64,000 nt of DNA from Streptomyces sp. NRRL WC-3742 (GCF_000720635.1 NZ_JOCF01000002.1:124001-188000); one strand, 5' to 3'. Positions 27,074 to 36,675 are shown, numbered from the stretch's first letter. The notes: generated from the sequence alone by a model not told the origin. Made by a program: numbers and translations.

Positions 27074-27649
27074 ATGCCTGTGAGCCTCACCAAGGGTGGC
27101 AACGTCTCGCTGACCAAGGAGGCCCCCGGCCTGTCCGCGGTCAGCGTCGGCCTGGGCTGGGACGTCCGCACCACCACCGGCACCGAATTCGACCTCGACG
27201 CCAGCGCGATCGTCCTGAACGCCGACGGCAAGGTGCTCACCAACGGGCACTTCGTCTTCTTCAACAACACCAGCTCGCCGGACAACACGGTCGTGCACAC
27301 GGGCGACAACCGCACCGGTGAGGGCGCGGGCGACGACGAGTCGATCAACATCAACCTCGCGGGCCTGCCCGCCGAGGCCGTCAAGATCACCTTCCCGGTG
27401 ACCATCTACGACGGCACCGCCCGCGGTCAGAACTTCGGCCAGGTCCGCAACGCCTACATCCGCGTGGTCAACGCCGCCGGCGGCGCCGAGATCGCCCGCT
27501 ACGACCTCTCCGAGGACGCCGCCACCGAGACCGCGATGATCTTCGGCGAGCTGTACCGCAACGGCGCCGAGTGGAAGTTCCGCGCGGTCGGCCAGGGCTA
27601 CGCCTCCGGGCTGGCCGGCATCGCCCAGGACTTCGGCGTCCAGATCTGA
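27074..27649 (+). CDS. terD: TerD-family calcium-binding stress protein
   Basis: A 191-residue TerD-domain protein: [49 protein letters not shown], and AIIFGELYR-like [23 protein letters not shown]. The Asp-rich loops form the two calcium sites known for the family. These proteins are linked to tellurite resistance and, in Streptomyces, to differentiation. A GGAAC element with GTT 19 bases downstream (from 27010) resembles an ECF-sigma promoter, but this is tentative. Confidence 0.93.
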   Translation: MPVSLTKGGNVSLTKEAPGLSAVSVGLGWDVRTTTGTEFDLDASAIVLNADGKVLTNGHFVFFNNTSSPDNTVVHTGDNRTGEGAGDDESININLAGLPAEAVKITFPVTIYDGTARGQNFGQVRNAYIRVVNAAGGAEIARYDLSEDAATETAMIFGELYRNGAEWKFRAVGQGYASGLAGIAQDFGVQI

Positions 27650-27662
27650 CGCCCGCGGAGAA

Positions 27663-27709
27663 CGCCGAACGGCGCGGAAGGCCACCGGGGCCTTCCGCGC
27701 CGTTCGGCG
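27663..27709. terminator. 21-bp perfect hairpin between terD and the convergent coiled-coil gene
   Basis: CGCCGAACGGCGCGGAAGGC(C) pairs with its complement at 27689-27709 around a 5-base loop. It can terminate both convergent genes. Confidence 0.88.
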
Positions 27710-27716
27710 ATCACGC

Positions 27717-28910
27717 TCAGCGCGAGGCGCGCAGCTCCGGGAGCTGGATCAGCTCGGTCTCGTCCTCCGGCGTCAGGTCCACCACCTCGGGCACACCCGC
27801 CGCCTGCTGCTCCCCGGCCGCCGAGACCGCCTGCGAGACCGCCTGAGAAGCCGCCTGCGGAGCCGTGTTCGGGGCAAGCTCCGAACCCGCCGCCTCGGCC
27901 TTCGCCTTCGCCGCGACCGCCTCGTCCCCCACCACGTCCGCCAGGTCCACCCGCTCGCCCAGCTCGGCGATGCTGCCCACCGCCGGCGTCGGCGCGGCAG
28001 CCCTCACGGCCGCCCCCTGGGTGCGCCCGAAGAAGCTGAATCCCGCCCCGCGCCCCTGCCCGGGCTGCCCCGGGCGCGGCCGCTGCCGCTCCACCGGGGC
28101 GGGCGTCACCGCCGCCGCGTTCGGCATGCCGCCGAGCTGACCGACCGTCGCCGTCAGCGCCGGGCGCACCGGCGCGGGCGGCACCGGGGTCGCCCGCTCG
28201 GGAGCCTCCGCCACCGGCGCCTGCGCGGGGGTGGGCACCGAGGGCGCCACCGGGGCCGGCACGGCCACCGGAGCGGGCGCCGGGGCCGCCGGAGCGGCCG
28301 GGACGGTACGCGCCCTCAGCGCGACCTCACCACCCGCCGTACGCGCCCGCCCCGCTTCCCGCTCGGCCTCCTGCTGGGCCGCCCGCCGCTCCAGCTGCCG
28401 CAGCACCGAGGCCGCGCGGACGTATGCCGCCGGGCTCGCCGGGTTCTTGGGCCGGCTCGCCGCCAGCGCCCGCTGGGCCGCCTCGGCCTCCTTGAGGGCC
28501 TGCTCGGCCACCATCACGGCCCGCTCGCGCAGCAGCCGGGCGATCTCCGTCTCGGCCTTCGCCAGCCGCGACTTCTCCGCCGTCAGCCGCCGCCCGAACC
28601 TGGTCGCCCGCTCCTCCGCGACCTCCGCCGCGTACTCGGCCTCCGCCAGCTGCTCCTCGAAGCGCTCCTCGGCCCGCATCCGCTGCGCGGCGGCGGTCTC
28701 GGCGGCCGCCCGGGCCGCCCGGTCCCGCTGACGCAACAGCAGCGCGAAGCCGAGCGTCGCGATCACGGCCGCGACGCCCACCGAGCGCACCAGGACGGTG
28801 TCCTGACTGGCGAGCAACGCGGCCAGAGCGGCCACGAGGAGCACGCCGGCGGCCGTGGGGGGAAAGATCCGGCCGAGGACGGAGGAATGACGGTGGCGTC
28901 CGCGAGACAT
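27717..28910 (-). CDS. Membrane-anchored coiled-coil protein with Pro/Ala-rich tail
   Basis: A 397-residue protein. Two closely spaced transmembrane helices occupy about residues 12-58. A ~130-residue Ala/Glu/Arg-rich coiled coil follows (MRAEERFEEQLAEAEYAAEVAEERA), then a low-complexity Pro/Ala/Val region and an acidic C-terminus (PEDETELIQLPELRASR). It has no enzymatic motif. It could be a structural or polar-scaffold protein, which is inference only. Confidence 0.65.
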   Translation of the reverse strand: MSRGRHRHSSVLGRIFPPTAAGVLLVAALAALLASQDTVLVRSVGVAAVIATLGFALLLRQRDRAARAAAETAAAQRMRAEERFEEQLAEAEYAAEVAEERATRFGRRLTAEKSRLAKAETEIARLLRERAVMVAEQALKEAEAAQRALAASRPKNPASPAAYVRAASVLRQLERRAAQQEAEREAGRARTAGGEVALRARTVPAAPAAPAPAPVAVPAPVAPSVPTPAQAPVAEAPERATPVPPAPVRPALTATVGQLGGMPNAAAVTPAPVERQRPRPGQPGQGRGAGFSFFGRTQGAAVRAAAPTPAVGSIAELGERVDLADVVGDEAVAAKAKAEAAGSELAPNTAPQAASQAVSQAVSAAGEQQAAGVPEVVDLTPEDETELIQLPELRASR

Positions 28911-28990
28911 GCCAAGAAACTAGCGTGCGAATTGGGGCCGTGTCAGCCCAGGGTCCCCTTCAACCCTCTCCGGCCCTCTCCGACCCTTGA

Positions 28991-29026
28991 CAGCGGGTCT
29001 CAGCGGGTCTCAGCGGGTCTCAGCGG
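28991..29026. repeat. Tandem 10-bp repeat CAGCGGGTCT (3.6 copies) at the end of the DUF3180 gene
   Basis: Three exact copies and a partial fourth run into the stop codon (29020-29022) of the leftward DUF3180 gene. Confidence 0.8.
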
Positions 29027-29508
29027 TGCGAGGCCGCCGGCCCGCCCGGGTCGTCGTGGTTCTCGGGCAGCTTGCACACGTGCTGGATCCACAGGGCCGC
29101 CGCGATCACCGCCGCGCCCGCCAGCACCGCCAGCCCGGCCGTGACGGCCTGGTCCTTGCGGGCCGACACGTCCAGCTCGCCGAGCAGGTAGATCCCGGCC
29201 CCCGCGTAGACGCCGGTGACCACCGCCGAGACCAGCGCGCTGGCCTGCCCCAGCACCACCGCACGGGCCGCCAGCAGCGGGTCCACTCCCTTGGCCCCGG
29301 GCTGGCGCTCGCGCACCGCCTTGAGGCGGGCGCGCAGCGAGAGCGCGGTGGCCAGCAGGATCACCGCCACCGCCGCCAGCACCACCGGCGCCGCCGTCGG
29401 CACCGCGGGCAGCGTGTCCAGCGAGGCCCACAGCTTGGAGCCGGCCCAGGACAGCGCCGTCGTGGCGGCGGTGATGCCGATCAGCAGACGGAGGCGAAGC
29501 AGCTTCAC
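29020..29508 (-). CDS. DUF3180 family membrane protein
   Basis: A 162-residue protein with four predicted transmembrane helices in two pairs, and a GKGVDP-like loop (PGAKGVDPLLAARAVVLGQASAL) that marks DUF3180. It follows folK in most actinomycetes, as here; its role is unknown. It starts with GTG. Confidence 0.8.
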   Translation of the reverse strand: MKLLRLRLLIGITAATTALSWAGSKLWASLDTLPAVPTAAPVVLAAVAVILLATALSLRARLKAVRERQPGAKGVDPLLAARAVVLGQASALVSAVVTGVYAGAGIYLLGELDVSARKDQAVTAGLAVLAGAAVIAAALWIQHVCKLPENHDDPGGPAASHR

Positions 29509-29674
29509 TCGGTGCAGGTCCTTCCCGGGGTGACGGAGCCGCCCACCGCCCCGGTCGGCCCGGCGCGGAGGCGCCAGGCCACCGTACCGGGCCCGGCCGG
29601 GCGGACATCTACTCGTACGGCCGGGCCCCCCGGAGTAGTTCCCGGGCCGACCCGGCCCGCAGGCCCGCGCAGCC

Positions 29675-30271
29675 CTACTCGGGCAGCGTCAGCCGGATGT
29701 CGTCGCGCCGCTTGACGCCCTGCGCGTCCGGGCCGCCGAGCGCCGCCAGCAGCGCGTCCACCCGCCCGTGGCCGGGCACCTCGGCCTCCGGCTGGGCGTC
29801 CAGCCAGGGCGCGAGCACGAACGCGCGCTCGTGCGAGCGCGGGTGCGGCAGCAGCAGCGCCGGGTCGTCGCTCAGCTCGCCCTCGTAGGCCAGGATGTCG
29901 ACGTCCAGGGTGCGCGGGCCCCAGCGGACCTCCCGCACCCGCCCGAAGGCGTCCTCGATCGCGTTGCCGCGCTCCAGGAGGTCCTTCGGCGGCAGCGAGG
30001 TGCGCAGCACCACGACCGCGTTGTAGTAGTTCGGCTGCTCCTCGGGCCCGCCGACCGCCTCGGTCTCGTAGACCGCGGAGACGGCCTTGATCGCCAGCCC
30101 GGGCGTGTCGGCCAGCGCGTCGACGGCCCCCTGCAGGGTGTCCAGCCGGTTGCCCAGGTTGCTGCCCAGGGCGATCACCGCGCAGCGCTGCCCGTGCAGC
30201 GTGGTGTCGGCGGAGTCCACCCGGCTCTCCAGGTCGAACGTGTTCGGCGCGGCGGTCGGGTCACTGCTCAT
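29675..30271 (-). CDS. folK: 2-amino-4-hydroxy-6-hydroxymethyldihydropteridine pyrophosphokinase
   Basis: A 198-residue HPPK: ALGSNLGNRLDTLQGAV, SAVYETEAVGG, NYYNAVVVL, and the signature RWGPRTLDVDIL with two metal-binding Asp residues, followed by LPHPRSHERAFVL. It transfers pyrophosphate from ATP to 6-hydroxymethyl-7,8-dihydropterin. An N-terminal ~28-residue extension is present. It is 43 bases downstream of folB in one folate operon. Confidence 0.96.
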   Translation of the reverse strand: MSSDPTAAPNTFDLESRVDSADTTLHGQRCAVIALGSNLGNRLDTLQGAVDALADTPGLAIKAVSAVYETEAVGGPEEQPNYYNAVVVLRTSLPPKDLLERGNAIEDAFGRVREVRWGPRTLDVDILAYEGELSDDPALLLPHPRSHERAFVLAPWLDAQPEAEVPGHGRVDALLAALGGPDAQGVKRRDDIRLTLPE

Positions 30272-30314
30272 CGGGGAAAGTCCTCTGCCTCGGGTGCCGG
30301 GTGCGCGGTGGGGG

Positions 30315-30686
30315 TCATGCGCGGCCCCGGTGGATGGTCACGGTCACGTCGTCGAACGGCACGGTGATCGGGGCGTCCGGCTTGTGCACGGTGACCTCGA
30401 CCTCCTCGACCGGCTCGTGCTTGAGGCACTGGTCGGCGATGCGCTGCGCCAGGGTCTCGATCAGGTCGACCGGCTCCCCGGCGATGATCGCGGTGACCTC
30501 CTCGGCCACGATGCCGTAGTGCGCCGTGCGGGTGAGGTCGTCTCCGGACGCGGCGGGGCGGGTGTCCAGGTAGAGCACCAGATCGACCACGAAGGTCTGG
30601 CCCTCGACGCGCTCGCGCTCGAAGACGCCGTGGTGGCCCCGGGCGCGCAGGCCCCGCAGGGTGACGCGGTCCAGCAAACGAATCAC
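30315..30686 (-). CDS. folB: Dihydroneopterin aldolase
   Basis: A 123-residue DHNA aldolase: TLRGLRARGHHGVFERERVEGQTFVVDL, with the catalytic-region DLIETLAQRIAD and C-terminal VTVHKPDAPI. It converts dihydroneopterin to 6-hydroxymethyl-dihydropterin and glycolaldehyde. The start is uncertain: GTG at 30686 has GGGAG only two bases away; TTG at 30677 has better spacing. Confidence 0.93.
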   Translation of the reverse strand: MIRLLDRVTLRGLRARGHHGVFERERVEGQTFVVDLVLYLDTRPAASGDDLTRTAHYGIVAEEVTAIIAGEPVDLIETLAQRIADQCLKHEPVEEVEVTVHKPDAPITVPFDDVTVTIHRGRA

Positions 30687-30933
30687 TGCTCCCAGTCGGA
30701 CGGGCCCCGCCCGGAAAACGACGTGAACGGGCAGGGCGAAGGCGGGCGGCACCGCCCGCCACTCCGTTTCGAATCTACCCGCGGGCGCGGACAACGCCTG
30801 ACCGTCCTACCCGGCACGAACCGTCGCCACGCGCGCCGGAATGGCGATTGACGTGAACGTTCGGTGACCACTCGGGAATTCCCCGGCGACGACGCCGAGG
30901 AGATTTCCCGCGACTCCGGGAAACGGCCCGGAA

Positions 30934-31431
30934 TCAGTCCTCGTCGTCCTCGTCACCGCTGGTCAGGACGGGTGAACCGTGGTGCGACCAGAGCTTCCAC
31001 CCCGACGGGGTACGACGGAAGAGATTCGTCGACACGACCTTTCCGCCCACGAGCGGCCCGAGTTCTCCCTCCTCCTCGGACTCACCCCCGGAGAGGATGT
31101 TCTCGGTGCACGTGACAAGGGCCACATCACCGTGGACCTCTGCCTCGACATCCGTCAGGAAGAACTGGATGTACTCCGTGTTCATCATGATCAGCATGTA
31201 CGAGCGCGTCACCTGCGCCCGGCCCCGCAGGACGGGCCAGCCGGGGTGCACGCACACCACGCCGCCCTTGTCGTCGGCGTCGGCCGCGCCGAGCCAGACG
31301 TTCTCGACGGCCTCCACGTCGCCGCGCTCCAGCGCCTCGTAGAGCGCCCGGTTCGCGGCGAGCACCGCCTCGACGTCCGCCTCCCGGGCCTTCCCGGCCG
31401 TCCCGCCGCTCACCCTGCCGTCACCTGCCAC
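30934..31431 (-). CDS. NTF2/SnoaL-like protein in the folate operon
   Basis: A 165-residue cone-shaped NTF2-like domain: VLAANRALYEALERGDVEAVENVW, VHPGWPVLRGRAQV, VALVTCTENIL, and TPSGWKLWSHHGSPV. It ends with an acidic tail (SGDEDDED). These domains bind small hydrophobic ligands or act as isomerases; no specific function is known. It begins 10 bases downstream of folP, so it is almost certainly co-transcribed. Confidence 0.85.
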   Translation of the reverse strand: MAGDGRVSGGTAGKAREADVEAVLAANRALYEALERGDVEAVENVWLGAADADDKGGVVCVHPGWPVLRGRAQVTRSYMLIMMNTEYIQFFLTDVEAEVHGDVALVTCTENILSGGESEEEGELGPLVGGKVVSTNLFRRTPSGWKLWSHHGSPVLTSGDEDDED

Positions 31432-31441
31432 AGACCCTCCC

Positions 31442-32314
31442 TCACCCCAGCCGCGCCGCGCGCTGCCAGGCCGCGACCACGCGGACGGCGTCCGCCGTGC
31501 CGGACACGTCGTGCACCCGTACCGCCCAGGCGCCCGCCTGGGCCGAGAGCACCGAGACGGCGGCGGTCGCGTCGTCCCGTTCCCTCGCCGGGCGCAGCTC
31601 CCCGGTTTCGGGGTCGGCGAGCAGCGTACCCAGGAACCGCTTGCGCGAAGCCGCGACGAGGACGGGGCGCCCCAGCGCGGTGAGCTCGTCGAGCCGTCCG
31701 AGCAGCGCCCAGTTGTGCTCGGCGGTCTTGGCGAAGCCGAGGCCCGGGTCGAGGATCAGCTGCTCCTCCTTGACGCCCACCGCGACCAAGGCGTCCATCC
31801 GGGCGGTCAGCTCGCCGACGACGTCGCGCACCACGTCCCCGTAGACGGCCCCGGCGTACATGTCGGCGGACTGCCCCCGCCAGTGCATCACCACGAAGGG
31901 CGCGCCGGTCTCGGCGACCACCCTGGCCATCGCCGGGTCGGCGAGCCCGCCGGAGACGTCGTTGACGACCACCGCGCCGGCCTCGACGGCCTGCTCGGCC
32001 ACGGAGGCGCGCATGGTGTCCACGGACACCGGCACGCCGGCGGCGGACAGCTCGCGGACCACCGGCAGCACCCGGCGCAGCTCCTCCTCCTCGGGCACCC
32101 GCTGCGAGCCGGGCCGGGTCGACTCCCCGCCGACGTCCACCAGGTCCGCGCCGCGCGCCCGCAGCGCGAGCCCGTGCGCGATGGCCTTGGCGGGGTCGTG
32201 CCAGAGCCCGCCGTCCGAGAAGGAGTCGGGCGTGACGTTGACGACGCCCATCACGGCGCAGCGGTCGAGCCGCGGCAGCCCGGCCGGCAGGGTGTACGAG
32301 GGCGAGTTGTTCAT
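31442..32314 (-). CDS. folP: Dihydropteroate synthase
   Basis: A 290-residue TIM barrel: VMGVVNVTPDSFSDGG, DVGGESTRPGS (pterin/pABA loops), VSVDTMRA, VNDVSGG, DPGLGFAKT and SRKRFLG. It condenses 6-hydroxymethyl-dihydropterin pyrophosphate with p-aminobenzoate; it is the sulfonamide target. It heads the folP-NTF2-folB-folK operon. Confidence 0.96.
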   Translation of the reverse strand: MNNSPSYTLPAGLPRLDRCAVMGVVNVTPDSFSDGGLWHDPAKAIAHGLALRARGADLVDVGGESTRPGSQRVPEEEELRRVLPVVRELSAAGVPVSVDTMRASVAEQAVEAGAVVVNDVSGGLADPAMARVVAETGAPFVVMHWRGQSADMYAGAVYGDVVRDVVGELTARMDALVAVGVKEEQLILDPGLGFAKTAEHNWALLGRLDELTALGRPVLVAASRKRFLGTLLADPETGELRPARERDDATAAVSVLSAQAGAWAVRVHDVSGTADAVRVVAAWQRAARLG

Positions 32315-32326
32315 GCCCTCATTATC

Positions 32327-32368
32327 GAACGGGGCCCCCGCCGAGGATTCTCGGCGGGGGCCCCGTTC
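32327..32368 (-). terminator. Perfect hairpin terminator after the LPG-synthase-like gene
   Basis: GAACGGGGCCCCCGCCGAG pairs with CTCGGCGGGGGCCCCGTTC around GATT. It separates the LPG gene from the folate operon. Confidence 0.88.
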
Positions 32369-32381
32369 ACGGCTCGGGCGC

Positions 32382-34226
32382 TCAGGCCGCCTCGGTGACC
32401 TCGCGGGCCGCCGGGACGGGCATCAGGCCCTCGCGCTGGCGCTTGCGGCCGAAGCGCGGCATCCCGAGGGTGATGAAGGCTTCCGCCTGCATCGCGGCGA
32501 AGCCGATCCGCGGCAGGTCCCGGGTGCTCGGGAAGACCAGGAAGCGCGGCTCCCACTCCGGCTGGAACTTGGCGTTGAACTTGTAGAGCGACTCGATCTG
32601 GAACCACCGCGACAGGAACACCAGCAGCCCGCGCCAGGCGCGCAGCACCGGGCCCGCGCCGATGCGCTCGCCGCGGGCCAGCGCCGAGCGGAACATCGCG
32701 AAGTTGAGCGACACCCGGCGGATGCCCATGGCGCCCACCTCCTGCAGCGCGGCGACGATCAGCAGCTCGTTCAGACCCGGGTCGGCGGCGCGGTCGCGGC
32801 GCATCAGCTCCAGCGAGATGCCGTCCGACCCCCAGGGCACGAAGTGCAGCACGGCCTTGAGGTCGTCGCCCTCCTCGCCCTCCTCGGGGGCCTTGTGGGC
32901 GGTGACGACCACGCACTCGTCGTCCAGCGGGTCGCCGAAGCGGCCCAGCGCCATCGAGAAGCCGCGCTCGGTGTCGGTGCCGCGCCAGCGGGCGGCGGCG
33001 TCGGCGATGCGGTACTTCTCCTCCGGGTCGAGGTCGGCGACCCGGCGCACCTTGCAGGAGTAGCCGTTGCGCTCGATCCGCTTGACCATCTGGCGCACGT
33101 TGCGCATGGCCCGCCCGGCGAGCGAGAAGGTGGCGGTGTCGACGATCGCCTCGTCGCCCAGCTCCAGCGCGTCCAGGCCCGCCTCGCGGGTCCAGACCTC
33201 GCCGCCGACCTCGCTGCAGCCCATCACGGCCGGCACCCAGGCGTGCTCGCGGGCCTCGGCCATGAACACCTTGATCGCGCCGGGCCACGCCTCGACGTCG
33301 CCGACCGGGTCGCCGGAGGCCATCATCACGCCGGAGACGACGCGGTAGGAGATCGCGGCCTTGCCGGTGGGCGAGAACAGCACGCTCTTGTCGCGGCGCA
33401 GCGCGAAGTAGCCGAGCGAGTCGCGCGCGCCGTGGCGCTTGAGCAGCTCGCGGACCTTCTCCTCGTCCTCGACGGTGAGCTCGGGCTTCGGCTTGCCCGG
33501 GCGCAGCGCCAGGTAGGCGGTGGTGAAGGCGGTCAGCAGGCCGAGCCCGCCGAGCAGGTAGGCGACCAGGTCGGACATCCGCTCGTTGCTGTAGCGGACC
33601 GGTCCTTCGAACCCGAACAGCCCGTACCCGACGTGCTCCAGCCGGTGGACGAAGCCCGGGTGCCCGACCTCGTACTTGGTGCGGGTCCACACGATCGCCA
33701 GGCCGAGCAGGGCACTGAGGACGCCCATCACGACGAGGTTGATCACCGCGCCCCAGCGGGTGCGCGGGTCGGCCTTGGCGTAGAACTCGCGCTGGTGCAC
33801 CAGCATCACCGCGAGGACGATCAGCGACACGACCGCCGGGCCGACCTGGTGCCAGCGCACGATGTGCAGCGCGGCGCTGAGCGGCAGCAGCACGCACACG
33901 GCGCGCCAGGCCCGCCGCTTGCGCCGGCGCAGCGCGTGCGCCAGCGGCACCAGCAGGATGCCGACCATCAGCGTGCCGACCGCGGCCAGGCTGGTGGTGC
34001 CGCCCGGCAGCTGCCCGGCGAAGGTGTGCATCTTGGTGTGCCGCAGCTTGGGGAACACCGCGCTGGCGATGTCCACCAGCCCGATCAGCAGGCAGGCGTA
34101 GCCGACCGCGCCGGGGAGCCAGGACCTCGGGACGGCAGCCGCCTGGTTGCGCAGCGTCTGCAGGCCGCGGCGACGGGGCGGCGGCGGCTGCTCGGGGCTC
34201 GGCTCAACGGACACGGGAACGCTCAT
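32382..34226 (-). CDS. Phosphatidylglycerol lysyltransferase-domain (MprF/LPG synthase-like) membrane protein
   Basis: A 614-residue protein. Its N-terminal half has about six transmembrane helices; its C-terminal half is the GNAT-fold DUF2156/LPG synthase domain (SYRVVSGVMMASGDPVGD, WVPAVMGCSEVGGEVW, FSMALGRFGDP, SLNFAMFRSALARGERI, FNAKFQPEWEPRFLVF). Known relatives aminoacylate phosphatidylglycerol using Lys-tRNA and lower membrane negative charge. There is no lysyl-tRNA synthetase fusion of the mycobacterial LysX type. The amino-acid specificity is not readable. Confidence 0.85.
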   Translation of the reverse strand: MSVPVSVEPSPEQPPPPRRRGLQTLRNQAAAVPRSWLPGAVGYACLLIGLVDIASAVFPKLRHTKMHTFAGQLPGGTTSLAAVGTLMVGILLVPLAHALRRRKRRAWRAVCVLLPLSAALHIVRWHQVGPAVVSLIVLAVMLVHQREFYAKADPRTRWGAVINLVVMGVLSALLGLAIVWTRTKYEVGHPGFVHRLEHVGYGLFGFEGPVRYSNERMSDLVAYLLGGLGLLTAFTTAYLALRPGKPKPELTVEDEEKVRELLKRHGARDSLGYFALRRDKSVLFSPTGKAAISYRVVSGVMMASGDPVGDVEAWPGAIKVFMAEAREHAWVPAVMGCSEVGGEVWTREAGLDALELGDEAIVDTATFSLAGRAMRNVRQMVKRIERNGYSCKVRRVADLDPEEKYRIADAAARWRGTDTERGFSMALGRFGDPLDDECVVVTAHKAPEEGEEGDDLKAVLHFVPWGSDGISLELMRRDRAADPGLNELLIVAALQEVGAMGIRRVSLNFAMFRSALARGERIGAGPVLRAWRGLLVFLSRWFQIESLYKFNAKFQPEWEPRFLVFPSTRDLPRIGFAAMQAEAFITLGMPRFGRKRQREGLMPVPAAREVTEAA

Positions 34227-34603
34227 GGGTGCTCAGCGTAGAGGCTGCGGGACGGCGTCCGCTCACCCCGGTGGGCGACGCGTGATGGACCTTCATGCCT
34301 ATTCCTTCATCAGGCAATGCGCATGCCAAGGACCCGGAAACGGTCGGTAAACCGGGGCGGTGGCGGCGCTGCGGGTTGAGCCGGCGGTGGGAGCGGGGGC
34401 CCGCGGCCGCGTGGCGCGGCGAGGCCCCCCGGGGCGGGTTACGTACGGTGGACGCCGCATTCTAGGGCGCCGGTTGCCGGCACCGCCCCCCTACCCTCCC
34501 GGCCCACCCGGGCATCCGGACAGCCTAGCTGCGGTGGCCAGGTCTGACGGGCCGCCAGACGATGAATCCCGCATCGACAGTGTCCCACCGGAAGGCCGAC
34601 GGC
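34227..34603. other. Divergent promoter region between the LPG-synthase-like and esterase genes
   Basis: About 375 bases, with a lower-GC patch (34290-34320) and a very GC-rich central part. I find no reading frame, RNA gene or strong hairpin. Confidence 0.5.
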
Positions 34604-35758
34604 ATGGAACTGACCAGCGACCTGCTGGTGAACTCGCTGCTCGCGCTCGGCGCCGCGGCTCTCGTCACGACCCTGTGGCTCTGGCCGCGCCTCGCACGAC
34701 AGCGCCCGCTGCCGGTGCTCGGCCGGATCGGCCTGCTGACGGTCACTCAAGCCGCGGTCCTGGCGGTGCTGGCGCTGTCGGTGAACAACTCCTTCGGGTT
34801 CTACACCTCCTGGGACGACCTGCTCGACCCCGGCGGCGCCAAGCTCGCGCTGACCAGCAGCGAGAACCACAAGGGCGGCACCCCGGTCTCCGACGCCCCG
34901 ATCCAGCCGACCAACGAGGGCGGCCTGGAGACCGTGACCGACCTGCCCAAGGGCCCGCCCGAGGAGGCCGGCAAGGTCGAGTCCGTCCGGGTCACCGGCA
35001 AGGACACGGGAATGTCCGACCAGATGTTCGTCTACCTGCCGCCCGAGTACTTCGACCCGAAGTTCGCCCTGGTCCGCTTCCCCGTCCTGATGACCATCGC
35101 CGGCTTCCCCGGCACGCCGCTCAATCTGATGAAGGAGCTGCCGGTCGTCAGGACGGCCGCGGAGCTCCAGAAGGCCGGCAAGATGCCGCCCACCATCGTG
35201 GTGCTGGCCCGGCCGACCGTCGCCCCGCCGCGCAACACCGAGTGCGTGGACGTCCCCGGCGGCCCGCGCGCCGAGACCTGGTTCGTCAAGGACGTCCCCG
35301 AGGCGCTGCGCACCACCTACCGCACCGGCCGCACCGCCGGCTCCTGGGCCGTCCTCGGCTACTCCACCGGCGGCAGCTGCGCGATGCGCCTGGCGATGCG
35401 CTTCCCGGGCGTCTACGGCAGCGCGGTGGGCCTGCACGGGGACTTCGTCGTGCACGAGGACCAGTTCACCGGCGGCAGCCTCTTCAACGGCGACAAGGCC
35501 CTGGCCCAGCAGAGTGACCTGTCCTGGCGGCTGCAGAACCTCCCCGCCCCGCCGCTGTCGATGCTGGTGGTCTCCACCCGCAAGGAGGCGGACTACCCGC
35601 AGACCGTCCGCTTCGTCGAGCAGGCCCAGCAGGTGGCCGCGGCCAATCCGCAGTTCGGCGTGGAGTCGCTGTACCTGGACGACGGCGGCCACAACTTCGA
35701 CAGCTGGGTCCGGGAGCTGCCGGCCTCCCTCGAATGGGTGGGCACGCACCTCGGCTGA
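34604..35758 (+). CDS. Membrane-anchored esterase, alpha/beta hydrolase (esterase D / antigen 85-like)
   Basis: A 384-residue protein. Two N-terminal transmembrane helices (residues ~5-25 and ~42-60) are followed by an extracytoplasmic linker and a hydrolase of the Esterase_D family. The nucleophile is in GYSTGGSC, and the probable catalytic His is in DDGGHNFDSW. It shares the fold of mycolyltransferases, but streptomycetes have no mycolates, so an acyl esterase role is more likely. The start MELTSDLL has GGAAGG upstream. Confidence 0.82.
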   Translation: MELTSDLLVNSLLALGAAALVTTLWLWPRLARQRPLPVLGRIGLLTVTQAAVLAVLALSVNNSFGFYTSWDDLLDPGGAKLALTSSENHKGGTPVSDAPIQPTNEGGLETVTDLPKGPPEEAGKVESVRVTGKDTGMSDQMFVYLPPEYFDPKFALVRFPVLMTIAGFPGTPLNLMKELPVVRTAAELQKAGKMPPTIVVLARPTVAPPRNTECVDVPGGPRAETWFVKDVPEALRTTYRTGRTAGSWAVLGYSTGGSCAMRLAMRFPGVYGSAVGLHGDFVVHEDQFTGGSLFNGDKALAQQSDLSWRLQNLPAPPLSMLVVSTRKEADYPQTVRFVEQAQQVAAANPQFGVESLYLDDGGHNFDSWVRELPASLEWVGTHLG

Positions 35759-35870
35759 CGCGTGCGAGTGACTACCCGCCGGTCGGTAGGGGCGCCCGGC
35801 GGCCCGGGGGTACGAATCGCGGTCGCCCGCCCGACCGGCGCGGGCGCCGCCCGTCCGCGCAGGAGGCGCC

Positions 35871-36659
35871 GTGCTGAGCACCAGATCGCTGTTCGACGAG
35901 ATCTACCGGAACGACCAGGCGTACCAGCTGTTCTGCAGCATCGCGGCCGGCGGCGAGGACCAGGGCGGCTGGGAGAACGAGCGGATCACCGCCCTCACCC
36001 GGGACGAGGTCCTCGCGCCGAAGGTCGCCCGGCACGGCGCGGACGAACGCAAGCACGGCCGGATCTTCTCCCAGCTGCTGAACAAGCGCGGCCTGCCCAA
36101 GGTGCCCGTCCCGGACGACGCCGACTACTGCATGCTGCTGGAGCGCCAGGGCGTCGGCCTGGCTCACGAGCGGCTCAACAGCGACGTCCCGCTGACGGAC
36201 CGCGAGATCATCGTCTACCTGGCGCACAGCCGGGTCACCGAGCAGCGCGCCGCCGAGCAGATGCGCCAGCTGGTCAAGGCGTACGCCGACAACCCGGACC
36301 TCGACCGGGCGATGCGGATGATCTCCGCCGACGAGGACAACCACCTCGCGTACTGCCACGAGGAGCTGCTGCGGCTGCGGGCGGCCGGCCACGGCCCGTA
36401 CATCCGCCACACCCTGGAGACCTGCGCCCGCGGCGAGATCCGCACCCATCGGGACGTCGGCCTGGCGGTGACGTCCCGGCTCGCGAAGATCCTGCGCTGG
36501 CCGCGCTGGCAGGTCGCCGTGGTCACCCTCGGGGTGCACGCGCTCTACCTGTACGACCGGGCCTACGGCTGGCGGCGGATGGTCACCCTGCGGATGCCCG
36601 AGCGCCGCAACGCCCTGGGCACCCCCGCCCCGCCGCACGCGGAGCGCGAGGTGCTCTGA
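35871..36659 (+). CDS. Ferritin-like domain protein (four-helix di-iron type)
   Basis: A 262-residue protein with helices carrying the pattern E..(x)..DERKHGRIF, an internal VTEQRAAEQ and SADEDNHLAYCHEE, which read as the carboxylate/His ligands of a di-iron ferritin-like site. A C-terminal ~70-residue region is more basic and hydrophobic. The closest description is a rubrerythrin/DUF455-like oxidase or stress protein; the substrate is unknown. It starts with GTG, with AGGAGG four bases before. Confidence 0.8.
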   Translation: MLSTRSLFDEIYRNDQAYQLFCSIAAGGEDQGGWENERITALTRDEVLAPKVARHGADERKHGRIFSQLLNKRGLPKVPVPDDADYCMLLERQGVGLAHERLNSDVPLTDREIIVYLAHSRVTEQRAAEQMRQLVKAYADNPDLDRAMRMISADEDNHLAYCHEELLRLRAAGHGPYIRHTLETCARGEIRTHRDVGLAVTSRLAKILRWPRWQVAVVTLGVHALYLYDRAYGWRRMVTLRMPERRNALGTPAPPHAEREVL

Positions 36660-36675
36660 AGCAGTCCTACCGGCC

